Source: Nocardiopsis sp. CNR-923
Lineage (GTDB): Bacteria > Actinomycetota > Actinomycetes > Streptosporangiales > Streptosporangiaceae
Direction of reading: 5' to 3'
NCBI RefSeq assembly: GCF_001942255.1
Contig: NZ_MKKC01000079.1
Coordinates: 1 to 57,486 of the forward strand
Length of the DNA stretch: 57,486 bases
Shown here piece by piece: positions 1 through 7,512 of this stretch; position 1 is the first letter of the stretch; the number at the start of each line of letters is the position of its first letter. The notes beneath the pieces are model-generated. The model was not told where the DNA came from. It saw only the letters and a list, made by a program, of their open reading frames with translations, and did not search any database. Both the position numbers and the translations under genes were made by a program.

Positions 1-63
1 CAGCTCGGCCCGTTCCTCATCGGACAAAACAATCGGCACCCTCGGCCGCCCCGCACTCGCCAT
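1..63 (-). CDS. IS630-type transposase, N-terminal fragment (cut by window edge)
   Basis: The reverse strand from base 63 reads MASAGRPRVPIVLSDEERAE, then L, and continues past the window edge. A short basic start followed by a 'sdeER' helix is typical of the DNA-binding N-terminus of IS630/Tc1-type transposases. Only 21 residues are visible, so the family call rests on resemblance and completeness cannot be judged. The upstream 130 bases (64-195) are clearly AT-richer than the rest of the window and would hold the transposase promoter and element end. A small inverted repeat, TAAGT-5 nt-ACTTA, lies near 119-133. I could not define the terminal inverted repeat or TA target duplication. Confidence 0.6.
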   Translation of the reverse strand, partial: MASAGRPRVPIVLSDEERAEL

Positions 64-195
64 GCCCCCATCCCACCACGGCGACCAGGACCAACCCCCC
101 TTTGCACCACAACACAATTAAGTAACGAACTTATGAATCACAACACTAGCCTCATTCGCACGGGGCGTCGTCACGTCTCACCCTGTCTCAGGGGA

Positions 196-390
196 TCAGC
201 CGGACAGGGCGCCACCCCTACGGCCGACCGCTTCCTCGGCGAGCGGCGTCGCTACGTGGGCGTACCGCTCGGTCGTCGTGATCCGGGCGTGCCGTGCCCG
301 AGGGTCTCCTGAACGGTGCGCAGGTGTACGCCTTGCTCGACCAGGAGCGAGGCCGCGGTGTGCCGCGCGTCGTGCCGTCGCGCCCCGCGT
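196..390 (-). pseudogene. Tyrosine recombinase/integrase remnant, C-terminal end only, frameshifted
   Basis: Two reading frames together give the catalytic tail of a phage-type integrase. The first (about 383 down to 295) has the HxxR box in RRHDARHTAASLL and the helix ending in ETLGHG. The second continues with ITTTERYAHV, which carries the nucleophilic Tyr, and ends at 196. The frames are broken by a 5-bp tandem duplication, GTGCC GTGCC, at 289-298; removing one copy restores LGHARITTTERYAHV. No N-terminal or core-binding domain is found upstream, so this is a real remnant. It probably marks an old integration event at the left edge of the biosynthetic cluster. Confidence 0.7.
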
Positions 391-657
391 ACGCCCCCGC
401 AGGGCGGCCTGGACACTGTCAGGCAGACGTGCCCGATCCAGAGAACACACCTGATCTGTATGGGGCCGGTTCTCCGTCGCTCGCGGCCAGGCCGAGGACC
501 AAATTCTCGGCGCGGCCTGGGTTGACGCCCCTGGTCGATGGTCGATGGTTGCGAACCTGACCCTTCGGGAAATCGAACAAGCACCTCCCGAGCACGCGAG
601 CCTGGATGTTCACGCGAGCGCGAACTTCCAGGCTCCGTGCATCCCCGACTCCGGTTT
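391..657. other. Intergenic, no gene recognised
   Basis: This stretch lies between the integrase remnant and the oxygenase gene. It has several overlapping open frames on both strands, but none resembles a known protein or has a good ribosome binding site. It may contain decayed integrase N-terminal sequence or the end of the biosynthetic operon transcript. I see no convincing terminator hairpin. Confidence 0.4.
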
Positions 658-1387
658 TCACGCGTCGGCCAGGGAGCGGATCTCCTCAAGGGTCATGACA
701 TCGCGTGCGTTGAAGCCCTCCACGGCTCCGTCCGCGAAGACGATCACCATGCCGCGACGGTCGTCGTCGGACTCGTTGGGACCGCTGCCGTGCACGAGCA
801 GGCGGTCCCAGACGGCGGCCTCTCCCGGCTTCAGGATGAAGTCGTGGCGCTCACCGAGCTGGTCCGCGACGTGCGTCAGACTCTCGTGCCAGGGATGGTC
901 CGGGTCATCGGCGTGCTTGATGACCCCGTCGGCGTGGGAGCCTGGTAGGCGTAGAGGCCGCCGTTGGCGGGAGACACCTGGGTCAGGGCCATCCACATGC
1001 TGAACGCGCCCGGGTACTCCTGGTTCCACAGCGCCTGGTCCTGGTGGGGGGCGACATGGGTGCCACGCGCGCGGGCTTGAGGAAGGCCGCGTGCAGGATC
1101 GCCACCGCGGTCGGGCCGATGAGCGCCTCGGCTAGTTCGGGCGCGCCCGTCCGGTTGATGATCGGGCCGAAGAACTTGCGGTCGTTCCAGAGCAGACGAC
1201 GGAGTTTCCTCAGTCTGCGCGTCTCGCCTTCCCCGTCGTACTGTGCCTGGTAGCCGGGGGAGATCCGATCACTGCCGTCCAAGGCGTCGAAGTGCCGCAG
1301 GATCAGGGAACGGTCGTCGTCAGAGAGACAGGGGCCGAGCTCCAGAAAACCGGTGGACCTGAATCTGTCGGTGTCAACGGTGAACAC
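658..1387 (-). CDS. PhyH-family Fe(II)/2-oxoglutarate dioxygenase (last gene of biosynthetic operon; two frameshifts)
   Basis: This is a phytanoyl-CoA dioxygenase-like protein of about 243 aa, expected to hydroxylate or desaturate a small molecule or carrier-bound intermediate using Fe(II), O2 and 2-oxoglutarate. The metal site is visible as HVAPHQDQALWN (HxD) and a distal His in VHGSGPNESDDDRRG, followed by an Arg that could hold 2-oxoglutarate. The reading frame changes near 1063 and near 945. Adding one G to GG and one C to CC (coding strand) gives a continuous protein through MWMALTQVSPANGG and YAYPGSHADG. I prefer the GTG start at 1387, which has GAGGAG a few bases upstream, to the ATG at 1435. 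It follows the AMP ligase by about 55 bp. The two shifts are probably sequence errors; if real, the gene is dead. Confidence 0.75.
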
Positions 1388-1442
1388 GGGACTCCTCACT
1401 TTGTGGGGGTGAGCTGTAGATGTGATGGGTTCCACCGGTCGG

Positions 1443-2915
1443 TCAGTCCGACGTCAGCCTTCTCCAGAGGGCGAGTGCCTCCCGCCTGTCGATCTTCTCC
1501 TGACCGAGCCGGGGGAGGGGGTCAACGGTGACGGCCACACGACGCGGAGCCCGCTGACGTCCCAACTTCTCCTCCAGCGCCGCCACAACCGCGCTGGGAA
1601 CTAGCCGGTCCCAGGCGGAGTCGGAACGGACCAGTAGGCCAATGTCCTCACCGGTGGGAAGGTCGAGCCGCACCGCCGCGCTCTCTAGGACCCCGGGAAG
1701 CAGCCCCGCCGCTTCCTCGACCTCGTTCAGGTGCACGGTGAACCCGCCCTTGAGAACCACGTCCTTCCTCCGCCCCACGATCCAGTACCGGCCTTCTGCG
1801 TCACGCCGCGCCAGATCACCGGAGCGGAGCCAGCCGTCGTGGACGAGTTCCTCCGTGGCGGAGGGGTTGTCGTGGTAGCCGCAGCTCACGGCCGGTCCGC
1901 TCAGTTCGAGCTCGCCCTCACCCGGCCCGTCGACGACGCCACCGTCGGCACCGCGCAGGCGGGCGTCGACCGTGGCGGGCCGCCCGATGGACAGGGTGCC
2001 CCGCCCGGACGCGTCCCTGTCACCGAAGAACGCGGCGAAGGAGGCCTCGGTCAGTCCATACACGTTGAGCAGGATCGCCTGGAACCGCTCCTGGAAGGAG
2101 GCGTGGGCCGAAGGGGACAGAGGGGCGCCGCCGCTGAGGCACACCACGGTCTCGCGGCTCCCCTCTCCCTCAGCTCCCTCGTCGGTCGCGACCCTGTTGA
2201 GGAGTTCCACCAGGGCGGGTACCAGATAGGTGGCCTCGACACCGTGAGCACGAAGCTCCGTCCAGTACCGGCTCGCCGACAGAAGGGTGAGTTCGGGAAG
2301 GACCTCGACGGACATCCCCAGAACCGCAGGCCACAGGTAGTTCATACCGAGAATGCCGAGACCGGACATGCGCATCGACACCCCGAAGCGGGACGGCTGG
2401 TGCCCCAGCAGGTCCCTCAACGCCCGACCGCCGGACTCGTAGGCGTGGAGGAGCTGCCCGTGGGTCAGGACCACTCCCTTGGGATCCGATGTGGACCCGG
2501 AGGTGTAACTGATCATCGCGGTCCCGGGCGGGAGCGCGGGACCGCCTCCCCTCGCCTCGGAGTTCTCAACGCACGTGTCCCGTTCGGCGTCGAGGACGAC
2601 GTCCGCGCCGCTGAGCGCCAGCACCGAGCGCTTGGTGTCCGTGCCCCACTGGCTGTCGATCGGGACAACGACCGCGCCCAGACTCCAGACGGCGAGGACC
2701 GTGGGGACGGTGTCAGGGTGGTCGATCATGACCACCGCGCACCGGCCGCCGCCCTCGACACCCGCCGGGCCCAGTTTGTCGGCGATCTCCCGACTCCGGT
2801 CCGCCAGGGCCCGCCAGGTCAGCACCGTTCCGGCGTGGGGCGCCCGGTGATAGCTGATCGCCGGGTGGTCCGGTGTCCGCTCGGCAAGCCGCTCGTAGAT
2901 GTCAAACAGGGTCAC
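1443..2915 (-). CDS. AMP-dependent acyl/aryl ligase (ANL superfamily)
   Basis: This stand-alone adenylating enzyme of about 490 aa would activate a carboxylic acid as acyl-AMP and pass it to CoA or a carrier protein. The ANL core motifs are present: P-loop TSGSTSDPKGVVLTH, NVYGLTEA (A5), the hinge region GDLARRDAEGRYWIVGR followed by KDVVLKGG (A7/A8), and the catalytic Lys in RLGQEKIDR (A10). I chose the GTG at 2915 because GGAAAGGA lies just upstream, and because it overlaps the end of the preceding KASIII-like gene by 14 bp, which implies translational coupling. An ATG at 2945 is possible. The separate carrier protein at 4891-5136 is a natural partner. The substrate cannot be read from the sequence. 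Confidence 0.85.
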   Translation of the reverse strand: MTLFDIYERLAERTPDHPAISYHRAPHAGTVLTWRALADRSREIADKLGPAGVEGGGRCAVVMIDHPDTVPTVLAVWSLGAVVVPIDSQWGTDTKRSVLALSGADVVLDAERDTCVENSEARGGGPALPPGTAMISYTSGSTSDPKGVVLTHGQLLHAYESGGRALRDLLGHQPSRFGVSMRMSGLGILGMNYLWPAVLGMSVEVLPELTLLSASRYWTELRAHGVEATYLVPALVELLNRVATDEGAEGEGSRETVVCLSGGAPLSPSAHASFQERFQAILLNVYGLTEASFAAFFGDRDASGRGTLSIGRPATVDARLRGADGGVVDGPGEGELELSGPAVSCGYHDNPSATEELVHDGWLRSGDLARRDAEGRYWIVGRRKDVVLKGGFTVHLNEVEEAAGLLPGVLESAAVRLDLPTGEDIGLLVRSDSAWDRLVPSAVVAALEEKLGRQRAPRRVAVTVDPLPRLGQEKIDRREALALWRRLTSD

Positions 2916-3824
2916 TACGGGTCCTTTCCAAGGATGCCAGGACACAGTCGGCCGGCCCGGTGGCCAGGGTGAGGACGTCGGTCGTGGTCTCGGGCAGGCT
3001 CGCCAGGTTGATGAGGATGTCCGGCGTGCCCAGATGGCTCAGCATCGAGATGTTGTCCGTGAAAACGTCGTCGGCGGGAACGCCCAACGTGCTGCTGAAT
3101 AGCCGTACGGTCGGCAGTCCGTAGTTGTTGCACACGAGACGCGGCCGGTCTGGCAGGCCGTGCTTCTCGGCTTCCCCGCGCAACGAGCGCAACGCACGCC
3201 CCAGCACGACCAGCGTGGGACCGAAGTCCGCCGCCTGGTCGAACTCCGCCGTCTGGAGGAACGCCCGGCGCAGCATCCAGCGAACGCGCCACCCTGTGCC
3301 CTCCGCCAGGACGACGCAGCTGGCGACGCCGTCGCCGATGGCTGAGATGGCGGGAGCGAGCACCCGGGAGTCACCGGCGTGCATCCGGCCGATGGCCACC
3401 ACCAGAACGCAGCCGCCGGGTTCCCTCTCCACCAGCAGTGCGGCGTACTCCAGCGCCGTCATCACGGCGCTGCACCCACCGAAGGTCAGGGCCGTCACGG
3501 GCGCATGGCCGAGGCCCAGTCCGGAGAGCGTCCTGTGGAGCCGGCCGCGAACCCTCTCGTGCGCGTCCCGTGATCCGCTGACCGTCATCGTCTCGGTCGC
3601 CACGAGGACGTGGCACACCGACCGGCGGTCCACGCCGCGCCGGCCAGCGATCTGTTGACCGACGCCTCGACCAACGGCATCTCGTCATCGGTCACCGGGC
3701 ACAGCTTCTGCCCCCGGTCCATGAGCTCACCGGCCACCTCGGACGGCATGGCTCCGGTGGGGAGCTCCGTGAGCGGCGTGGGTACGCCGATCGCACTGGC
3801 CAGCGAACCGACCACCGCACTCAT
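2902..3824 (-). CDS. Beta-ketoacyl-ACP synthase III-like enzyme with altered active site (one frameshift)
   Basis: This is a thiolase-fold protein of about 307 aa related to FabH/KASIII and to CerJ-type acyltransferases that use this fold. The nucleophilic Cys is present in TFGGCSAVMTALEYA. The canonical His motif (PHQAN) is replaced by CNNYGLPT, and the Asn region is replaced by NISMLSHLGTPD. The classic Cys-His-Asn condensing triad is therefore not intact, and acyl transfer or an atypical condensation is more likely than normal fatty acid priming. The frame breaks near 3635; restoring one G in a GG run joins NRSLAGAG to VDRRSVCHVLV. The start codon overlaps the DUF2332 stop (ATGA at 3821-3824). 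It probably works with the ACP at 4891 and the AMP ligase. Confidence 0.75.
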
Positions 3825-4894
3825 GCCAGAAGATCCTGCGGATCCCAGCGCACATGGGTCCCGTGCGGGGTCGTCCTGGCCAGCAGTACCTTCGTGCCCA
3901 TAGGCCAGATCTCACAGGTCAGGTCGACCACGCTGGAATCCTCCTCACTCGGCTCCAATGAGATCCAGGCCAGGGGCCGGTCCTCGTCGGTCCTCTCCCC
4001 CCGAGAACAGATGAGCTTGGTGAACCTGGCGCGTTCGTCCGGATCGAAGTAGGGAAGCACGATCGAGTGGAAGACCACCGTGGTGCGGCCGGACACGGAG
4101 TCCTCAACGTGTTCGGAGACCCATGAGCAGGCGTCCGCGGCGTCGATCGTGAGCCGTGGCGCCGACCTGGCCACCTCCAGCGCGGCTCCGAGCCGACGCG
4201 CGCGCTCCACGTGCTCCGGCCAGACGAACGAGCGCAGCAGGTTCGGCGTGGCCGGGTCGTGAACGTCGATCGGGTTGAGGTCACAACCGCGGCGCTCGAC
4301 GACCTCGGGGGACGCGACCGCCTCCGGGTACCCCGAGGCGAAGTGTCCCTCCAACCGCAGTGCCGAGTCCCTGGGCCCCCAGGAGCTCCGCGGACCCGCC
4401 ACGAAGTAGCGGTCCAGGAGCAGGTTCAGTCCCGCGCTGGCACCGATTTCGAGCAGGCGGAGTGGGCGGCCGGTGGCGTGTGCGACGTAGTTCATCGCGG
4501 CCGACAGGGGAGCCGCGCGACCCACCTCGTTGGTCTGCACGGCGATGCCCATCTGTTCCCGGACGGCGTCGAGGTTGCCGAGGAGGAAGTCGAAGAACTC
4601 CGGTACCACGCGTTCCGGGGCGGACTCACCGCCGAGCGTGGGGTAGTGGTCGGTGATCCAGTCCGCGGATTCACGCATGGCGATCCGGTTGACGGCACCG
4701 AACAGCCTCAGGCACAGGGCGGACTGGATGGGATTCTGACCGTCCTCCGTCAGGAGCCCCGTGACCGTGTTGTCCGTACCGAGACGGTCGATCAGCTCGT
4801 CGATGAGGGCGACGTAGGTCGGTGCGCCGTTCTTACGGCACAGATCGCGCTGCCACTCGCAGCCGGCGAGTACCTGTTCGATGGTCAGGCTCAT
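3821..4894 (-). CDS. DUF2332 family protein
   Basis: This 357-aa protein matches the DUF2332 family common in actinomycetes, whose reaction is not established. It begins MSLTIEQVLAGCEWQRDLC. Near residues 145-160 it has LRLLEIGASAGLNLLLDRY, which resembles the SAM-binding motif I of class I methyltransferases, so a methyltransferase-like fold is possible. The gene overlaps the carrier-protein stop by 4 bp upstream and the KASIII-like start by 4 bp downstream, so it is co-translated with them. Its place between an ACP and a ketosynthase-like enzyme suggests a role in processing the carrier-bound intermediate, but this is inference from position only. Confidence 0.8.
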   Translation of the reverse strand: MSLTIEQVLAGCEWQRDLCRKNGAPTYVALIDELIDRLGTDNTVTGLLTEDGQNPIQSALCLRLFGAVNRIAMRESADWITDHYPTLGGESAPERVVPEFFDFLLGNLDAVREQMGIAVQTNEVGRAAPLSAAMNYVAHATGRPLRLLEIGASAGLNLLLDRYFVAGPRSSWGPRDSALRLEGHFASGYPEAVASPEVVERRGCDLNPIDVHDPATPNLLRSFVWPEHVERARRLGAALEVARSAPRLTIDAADACSWVSEHVEDSVSGRTTVVFHSIVLPYFDPDERARFTKLICSRGERTDEDRPLAWISLEPSEEDSSVVDLTCEIWPMGTKVLLARTTPHGTHVRWDPQDLLA

Positions 4895-5136
4895 GACGCC
4901 ACCACCAGTCGGTAGGCACCGCGCAGAGTGGCCAGGGACTGGACGGTCGCCTCCTCCGGCTTGACCGTCGTTCCACTGACGTTCTCCAGGAAGAAGAAGA
5001 ACTCCAGGACCATCAGCGAGTCCAGGAGGCCAGACTCGACCAGTTCGGTGTCGGCGTCGACGTGGGCCGCCTTGTCCCCCAGCCGTTCATGAAGGAATTG
5101 CTGACTCAGTTCGAGGAACCTGTCTTCAGAAATCAT
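4891..5136 (-). CDS. Acyl carrier protein (ACP-1)
   Basis: This 81-aa free-standing carrier protein has the phosphopantetheine attachment site in ESGLLDSLMVLEF, with the modified Ser at about residue 40. It would carry an acyl or aminoacyl thioester for the neighbouring ligase and KASIII-like enzyme. ATG at 5136 is the only reasonable start. The stop overlaps the DUF2332 start (ATGA), and it follows the hydrolase gene by about 15 bp. The string of four Phe after the DSL helix is unusual, and might help recognition by a dedicated partner. It is one of two stand-alone carrier proteins in the operon; the other is at 11957. Confidence 0.9.
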   Translation of the reverse strand: MISEDRFLELSQQFLHERLGDKAAHVDADTELVESGLLDSLMVLEFFFFLENVSGTTVKPEEATVQSLATLRGAYRLVVAS

Positions 5137-5151
5137 TGTCGATCCCCACTC

Positions 5152-5766
5152 TCATCGCGTCGCGTGCTCGATGGACAGCCGCGCGACCTCGTTGTTGAAC
5201 TCGTGACCCAGCCCGGGAACCTCCACATGGGGGAACCGCGTTCCGTCCCGCCCTGGGGCGGTGTCCGACCGGACGTCCTCACCTCGGACGAAGCGATCGC
5301 TCCCACCCGTCACGACCAGGACATCGATCTCGCCGGACCCGGTGCGCTCCATCAGGTCACCGCCCAGGATCCTTCCGCAGGCGAACACGGCGCGCCGCGC
5401 GACCCGGAACCCGGCGAGCACCGCCGTGGCCACGGAGACCCCCTGGGAGAAGCCGACCAGTGCGGTCCTCTCCGCCGGAATCCGGTACCGCTCCTGCTCC
5501 CGCTCCACGTACCGTGCGACTTCCGGCGCCAGCTCCCGGGACCACCGCGCGATCAACGACTCCTGCGACGTGATCGGGTACCAGGCGCGTCCCTCGGGAG
5601 CGAGTTCGGGGTGGTGGGGGCCGTCCGGGGCCACCATGACCACGTCGTGCCTCCCCGCTCGGGCCGCCGAAAGCGACCGGATCATGTCGGCCCCCGTGCC
5701 GCCGTATCCGTGCAGCGCCACGACCATGCGGCGATCTTCCCCGGAGGCGGGGTCAACGTCCGGCAT
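5152..5766 (-). CDS. Alpha/beta hydrolase (predicted esterase/thioesterase)
   Basis: This 204-aa alpha/beta hydrolase is of the phospholipase/carboxylesterase or dienelactone-hydrolase-like type. The oxyanion region is MVVALHGYGGTG, the nucleophile elbow is ALVGFSQGVS (GxSxG), and the likely catalytic Asp and His are in VVTGGSDRF and VPGLGHEF. It may release or edit a thioester from ACP-1, which follows 15 bp downstream, or remove a protecting group from the product. I start it at the ATG at 5766, which overlaps the upstream asparagine-synthetase-like gene by 14 bp. A longer frame to 5913 has an Arg/Pro-rich, low-complexity extension that belongs to the other gene's shadow. Confidence 0.8.
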   Translation of the reverse strand: MPDVDPASGEDRRMVVALHGYGGTGADMIRSLSAARAGRHDVVMVAPDGPHHPELAPEGRAWYPITSQESLIARWSRELAPEVARYVEREQERYRIPAERTALVGFSQGVSVATAVLAGFRVARRAVFACGRILGGDLMERTGSGEIDVLVVTGGSDRFVRGEDVRSDTAPGRDGTRFPHVEVPGLGHEFNNEVARLSIEHATR

Positions 5767-7510
5767 AGGAAGCCTCTTCCTCTGCTGTGGGCGACTCCTC
5801 AAGCCAGGAGATCCATTCCGCCGCGCACAGCAGGCCGAAGGCCATGGTGAAGGCGAGGGGGTCCCCCTGTGCGAGGCGGTCACGCAGTGTCCGCACGCCC
5901 GTGGGTAGGACACCGAGCCCGTGGTACAGCAGCTCCGTCGTCCCGGCCAGGGCGCTGTCCATCCGAGGCAGTCCGGTACCGCTGAACCAGCGATGCACAG
6001 GGGCCCGGAACGGCTGCTTCGCCATCTTCCGGTAGTGGGAGGGAAGCAGGTCCGCGAACTCCTCCCGCAGGACCGCTTTGGTCAGGTTCCCGCGGACCAG
6101 GGCCGACGACGGATACCGCCTCGCGAGGTCCGGGATTCCGGCGTGCAGGAACGGGGTCCTCCCCTCGATCCCCTCGGCCATGAGGAGGTGGTCCGTCCTC
6201 CGCAGAAGGGGTTCGAGGCTGTGCTCGTACTCGAACTCCCGCACGACGTCCACGGAGCCGGGTCGCCTGCCGTGCCGCTGCTCGGCGACCGCCTCGGACC
6301 GTCCCACGGCGGCCCGCAGGGCGTCGGCGGCGGCCTCCGCCAGGTCGGACCCGATCAGCTCCCGCACCAGCTTCAGCCGCTCCTGCGAGAGGTAGAAGTC
6401 CACCGGGTCACCGACAGTGCCAGCGTAGAGGGGCACGTAGCGGTCGTATCCGGCGAACAGTTCGTCCGCACCCTCGCCGACCAGGAGCACGGTGATCCCG
6501 CTGGCCCCGGCCAGCTTCGCCAGCGCCGCGTACATCGGCACACTCGTCATGGCGACCGGCTCACCGAACGCCCTGACCGCAGACGGCAGGCCGTCCAGCA
6601 GGTCTGAGGGGCCGAACGATGTCCAGCGGTGCCGCCAGGTGGCCACGGCCCCGTCATTCAGGCCGAGCTCACCGAGTGAGCGCACCCCGTCTCCCGTGCC
6701 TTCCGGGCAGACGCTGACCGTGGGCATGTGGCGCACGCCCCGGCGGGCTAGCACACGGGCAAGGATCGTGGAGTCGAGTCCTCCGCTCAGTGCCACACCG
6801 ATCGGCCGTTCGGACAGGAGCACGCGATCGACCGCCTCCTCGAACCTCGCGCGCAGCTCGCCCGGGGCGGGCGCGGACGGCTCCGAGCACCGTGGGACCG
6901 ATCGGGTCGAGGCGGTGATCTCACCGGCTTCGAGCGTCATGCTCTCGCCCGGGGCGACCGGTCTGATCCCCTCGAAGAACGACCCGCCGTCGACCACCCG
7001 GCGACCGGTGAGTAGGAACTGCGCAAACGCCTCGGTCCGCACCGACGCCGGACCGAACGCGCCCAGAAGGGGAACGACCTCGGAGGACACCGCCACCCCC
7101 ACCGGCGTCTCCCGCACGTACAGGGGCTTGATACCCAGCGGGTCACGCACCAGCCTCAGCACATGCTCGGAGGGGCTGCTGGCCGCCGCGTACATACCGT
7201 CCACCAGTTCGGGCTCGCACGCGCTGCGCGCCTCGTCGAGGCCTCCGCCGGGGGTCATGGCGCCGTCACGGTAGACCTCCCCGTTGAACGCGTGAACGGC
7301 GCCGGTTTCGGCGTCGGTGAAGGGAACCGATGCCTCGGGGGCGCTCCGTACCCGGAGCCGTGCCATCCCCAAGGCGGCTCTCCCCCTGTCGATGACACCG
7401 CACCCGTCCGGCCCCCTGTGCCGCAACCATGCGAGCAGATCCGCGGTGAGGCGGGCCGCTTCGACATCACGCGCATGTGGTTTCAGGCAGACGCCCGCCA
7501 CCCCGCACAC
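5753..7510 (-). CDS. Asparagine synthetase B-like amidotransferase
   Basis: This 585-aa enzyme is of the glutamine-hydrolysing asparagine synthetase family. Cys2 of MCGVAGV is the glutaminase nucleophile, followed by LRHRGPDG and FNGEVY. The synthetase half has the ATP PP-loop ALSGGLDST near residue 241 and the motif GEGADELFAGYDRY. The glutaminase half is shorter than usual between FNGEVY and RDPLGIKP, and the usual (S/G)D-x-E box is replaced by RSACEPE, so ammonia supply may differ from housekeeping AsnB. In biosynthetic clusters such enzymes amidate a carboxylate or close a lactam; a Gln-like amide building block would fit the Gln-type adenylation codes (inference). The start is GTG at 7510, 2 bp after the upstream gene. 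Confidence 0.85.
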   Translation of the reverse strand: MCGVAGVCLKPHARDVEAARLTADLLAWLRHRGPDGCGVIDRGRAALGMARLRVRSAPEASVPFTDAETGAVHAFNGEVYRDGAMTPGGGLDEARSACEPELVDGMYAAASSPSEHVLRLVRDPLGIKPLYVRETPVGVAVSSEVVPLLGAFGPASVRTEAFAQFLLTGRRVVDGGSFFEGIRPVAPGESMTLEAGEITASTRSVPRCSEPSAPAPGELRARFEEAVDRVLLSERPIGVALSGGLDSTILARVLARRGVRHMPTVSVCPEGTGDGVRSLGELGLNDGAVATWRHRWTSFGPSDLLDGLPSAVRAFGEPVAMTSVPMYAALAKLAGASGITVLLVGEGADELFAGYDRYVPLYAGTVGDPVDFYLSQERLKLVRELIGSDLAEAAADALRAAVGRSEAVAEQRHGRRPGSVDVVREFEYEHSLEPLLRRTDHLLMAEGIEGRTPFLHAGIPDLARRYPSSALVRGNLTKAVLREEFADLLPSHYRKMAKQPFRAPVHRWFSGTGLPRMDSALAGTTELLYHGLGVLPTGVRTLRDRLAQGDPLAFTMAFGLLCAAEWISWLEESPTAEEEASYAGR

Positions 7511-7512
7511 GG

